DNA from: Paracoccaceae bacterium
Lineage (GTDB): Bacteria; Pseudomonadota; Alphaproteobacteria; Rhodobacterales; Rhodobacteraceae
NCBI GenBank assembly: GCA_009922885.1
Contig: RFUP01000180.1
Span: 1-5,365 of the forward strand
Direction of reading: 5' to 3'
DNA: 5,365 nt
Shown here: piece after piece, positions 5,036-5,365 of the stretch
How positions within the stretch are numbered: position 1 is the first letter of the stretch
Layout: the number at the start of each line of letters is the position of its first letter
Position numbers and translations under genes: made by a program
The notes under the pieces: model-generated
The model's database searches: none
What the model was told of the DNA's origin: nothing
What the model saw: the letters and a program-made list of their open reading frames with translations, nothing else

Positions 5036-5365
5036 ATGACTGCAACGCTCCTTCACAATGCCCGCCTGATCGATCCCGAAGCGGGCACCGTGTCGGAAGG
5101 CTCGCTTCTGATCGAAGCGGGGCAGATCGCGGCGTTCGGGCCTGCGGTGAACACGCCCAAAGGCGCGGTGGAGATCGATCTTGGTGGGGCCCACCTCGCG
5201 CCGGGGATCGTGGATATCGGCGTAAAGGTCGGAGAGCCGGGTGAGCGGCACAAGGAAAGCTTCCGCTCGGCAGGCTTGGCCGCTGCGGCAGGCGGGGTGA
5301 CAACGATGGTCACGCGCCCCGACACCAAACCGCCAATCGACACGCCCGAAGCTTTGGAATTCGTC
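5036..5365 (+). CDS. pyrC': Dihydroorotase homologue lacking the HxH metal motif (PyrC'-like), N-terminal part
   Basis: The first 110 codons of an amidohydrolase-superfamily gene that continues past the right edge. Seen: the N-terminal beta domain (LLHNARLIDPEAGTVSEGSL, 5-24), LAPGIVD (54-60), EPGERHKESFRSAGLAAAAG (67-86) and GVTTMVTRPDTKPPIDTPE (87-105), which follow the type I dihydroorotase pattern closely. Odd: active dihydroorotases carry D-x-H-V-H-x-R-E-P-G here, with two zinc-ligand histidines and a substrate-binding arginine. This protein has DIGVKVGEPG (60-69), so all three are replaced (G62, K64, G66). Zinc-dependent catalysis is therefore unlikely. Known: in Pseudomonas a non-catalytic PyrC' is needed for assembly of the PyrB holoenzyme, and a separate active PyrC exists. 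The same role here is inference. The ATG at 5036 has GAGGA at 5023-5027. Catalytic positions further on cannot be judged. From memory, Rhodobacterales orthologues annotated as dihydroorotase share this change. Confidence 0.88.
   Translation, partial: MTATLLHNARLIDPEAGTVSEGSLLIEAGQIAAFGPAVNTPKGAVEIDLGGAHLAPGIVDIGVKVGEPGERHKESFRSAGLAAAAGGVTTMVTRPDTKPPIDTPEALEFV

Noticed and set aside
1..5365. Mobile elements, CRISPR repeats, defence genes, tRNA or rRNA
   Set aside because: No transposase or integrase frame, no regularly spaced repeats and no RNA-gene signature were seen; the window is a dense housekeeping region.

Overview
The window looks like chromosomal DNA of an alphaproteobacterium, most likely from the Rhodobacterales (Roseobacter/Rhodobacter group). 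This rests on three things: high-GC codon use, protein sequences matching what I remember of that group (aspartate carbamoyltransferase, family-4-like uracil-DNA glycosylase, dihydroorotase-like protein), and a gene order I associate with it. No database was searched. There is no sign of a mobile element, CRISPR array, tRNA or rRNA.

Left part (1-1864, minus strand). Reading right to left there are three genes: a family-4-like uracil-DNA glycosylase (1864-1061), a MoaB/MogA-type molybdenum cofactor protein (990-448), and the first 107 codons of an RND-efflux periplasmic adaptor (321 to beyond base 1). The 126-base gap before the adaptor holds a good interrupted dyad and an 8-bp palindrome, a plausible operator for the efflux operon.

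Centre (1865-1994). This is a divergent intergenic region. A convincing sigma70-type promoter (TTGCCC, 17-bp spacer, TATAAC) points right into pyrB.

Right part (1995-5365, plus strand). pyrB (aspartate carbamoyltransferase, with the active-site motifs intact) is followed by four small uncharacterised membrane-protein genes. Each gene overlaps the previous stop by exactly 4 bases (one TTGA, three ATGA), so the five form a tightly coupled translational unit. The first small protein is acidic with a single C-terminal membrane anchor. The second has two membrane segments and a small beta-rich domain. The third and fourth are clear tandem paralogues resembling bacterial PH-like membrane proteins. 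After a 99-base gap containing a bulged hairpin comes a dihydroorotase-family gene, open at the right edge.

The most notable point is that this dihydroorotase homologue has lost the metal-binding HxH motif: the usual D-x-H-V-H-x-R-E-P-G reads DIGVKVGEPG. It therefore looks like a non-catalytic PyrC' that may support assembly of the PyrB enzyme, as known in Pseudomonas, but here separated from pyrB by four membrane-protein genes. The glycosylase likewise lacks three of the four cysteines expected to bind a 4Fe-4S cluster. Both substitutions sit in otherwise well-conserved reading frames, so they look like lineage traits rather than decay.
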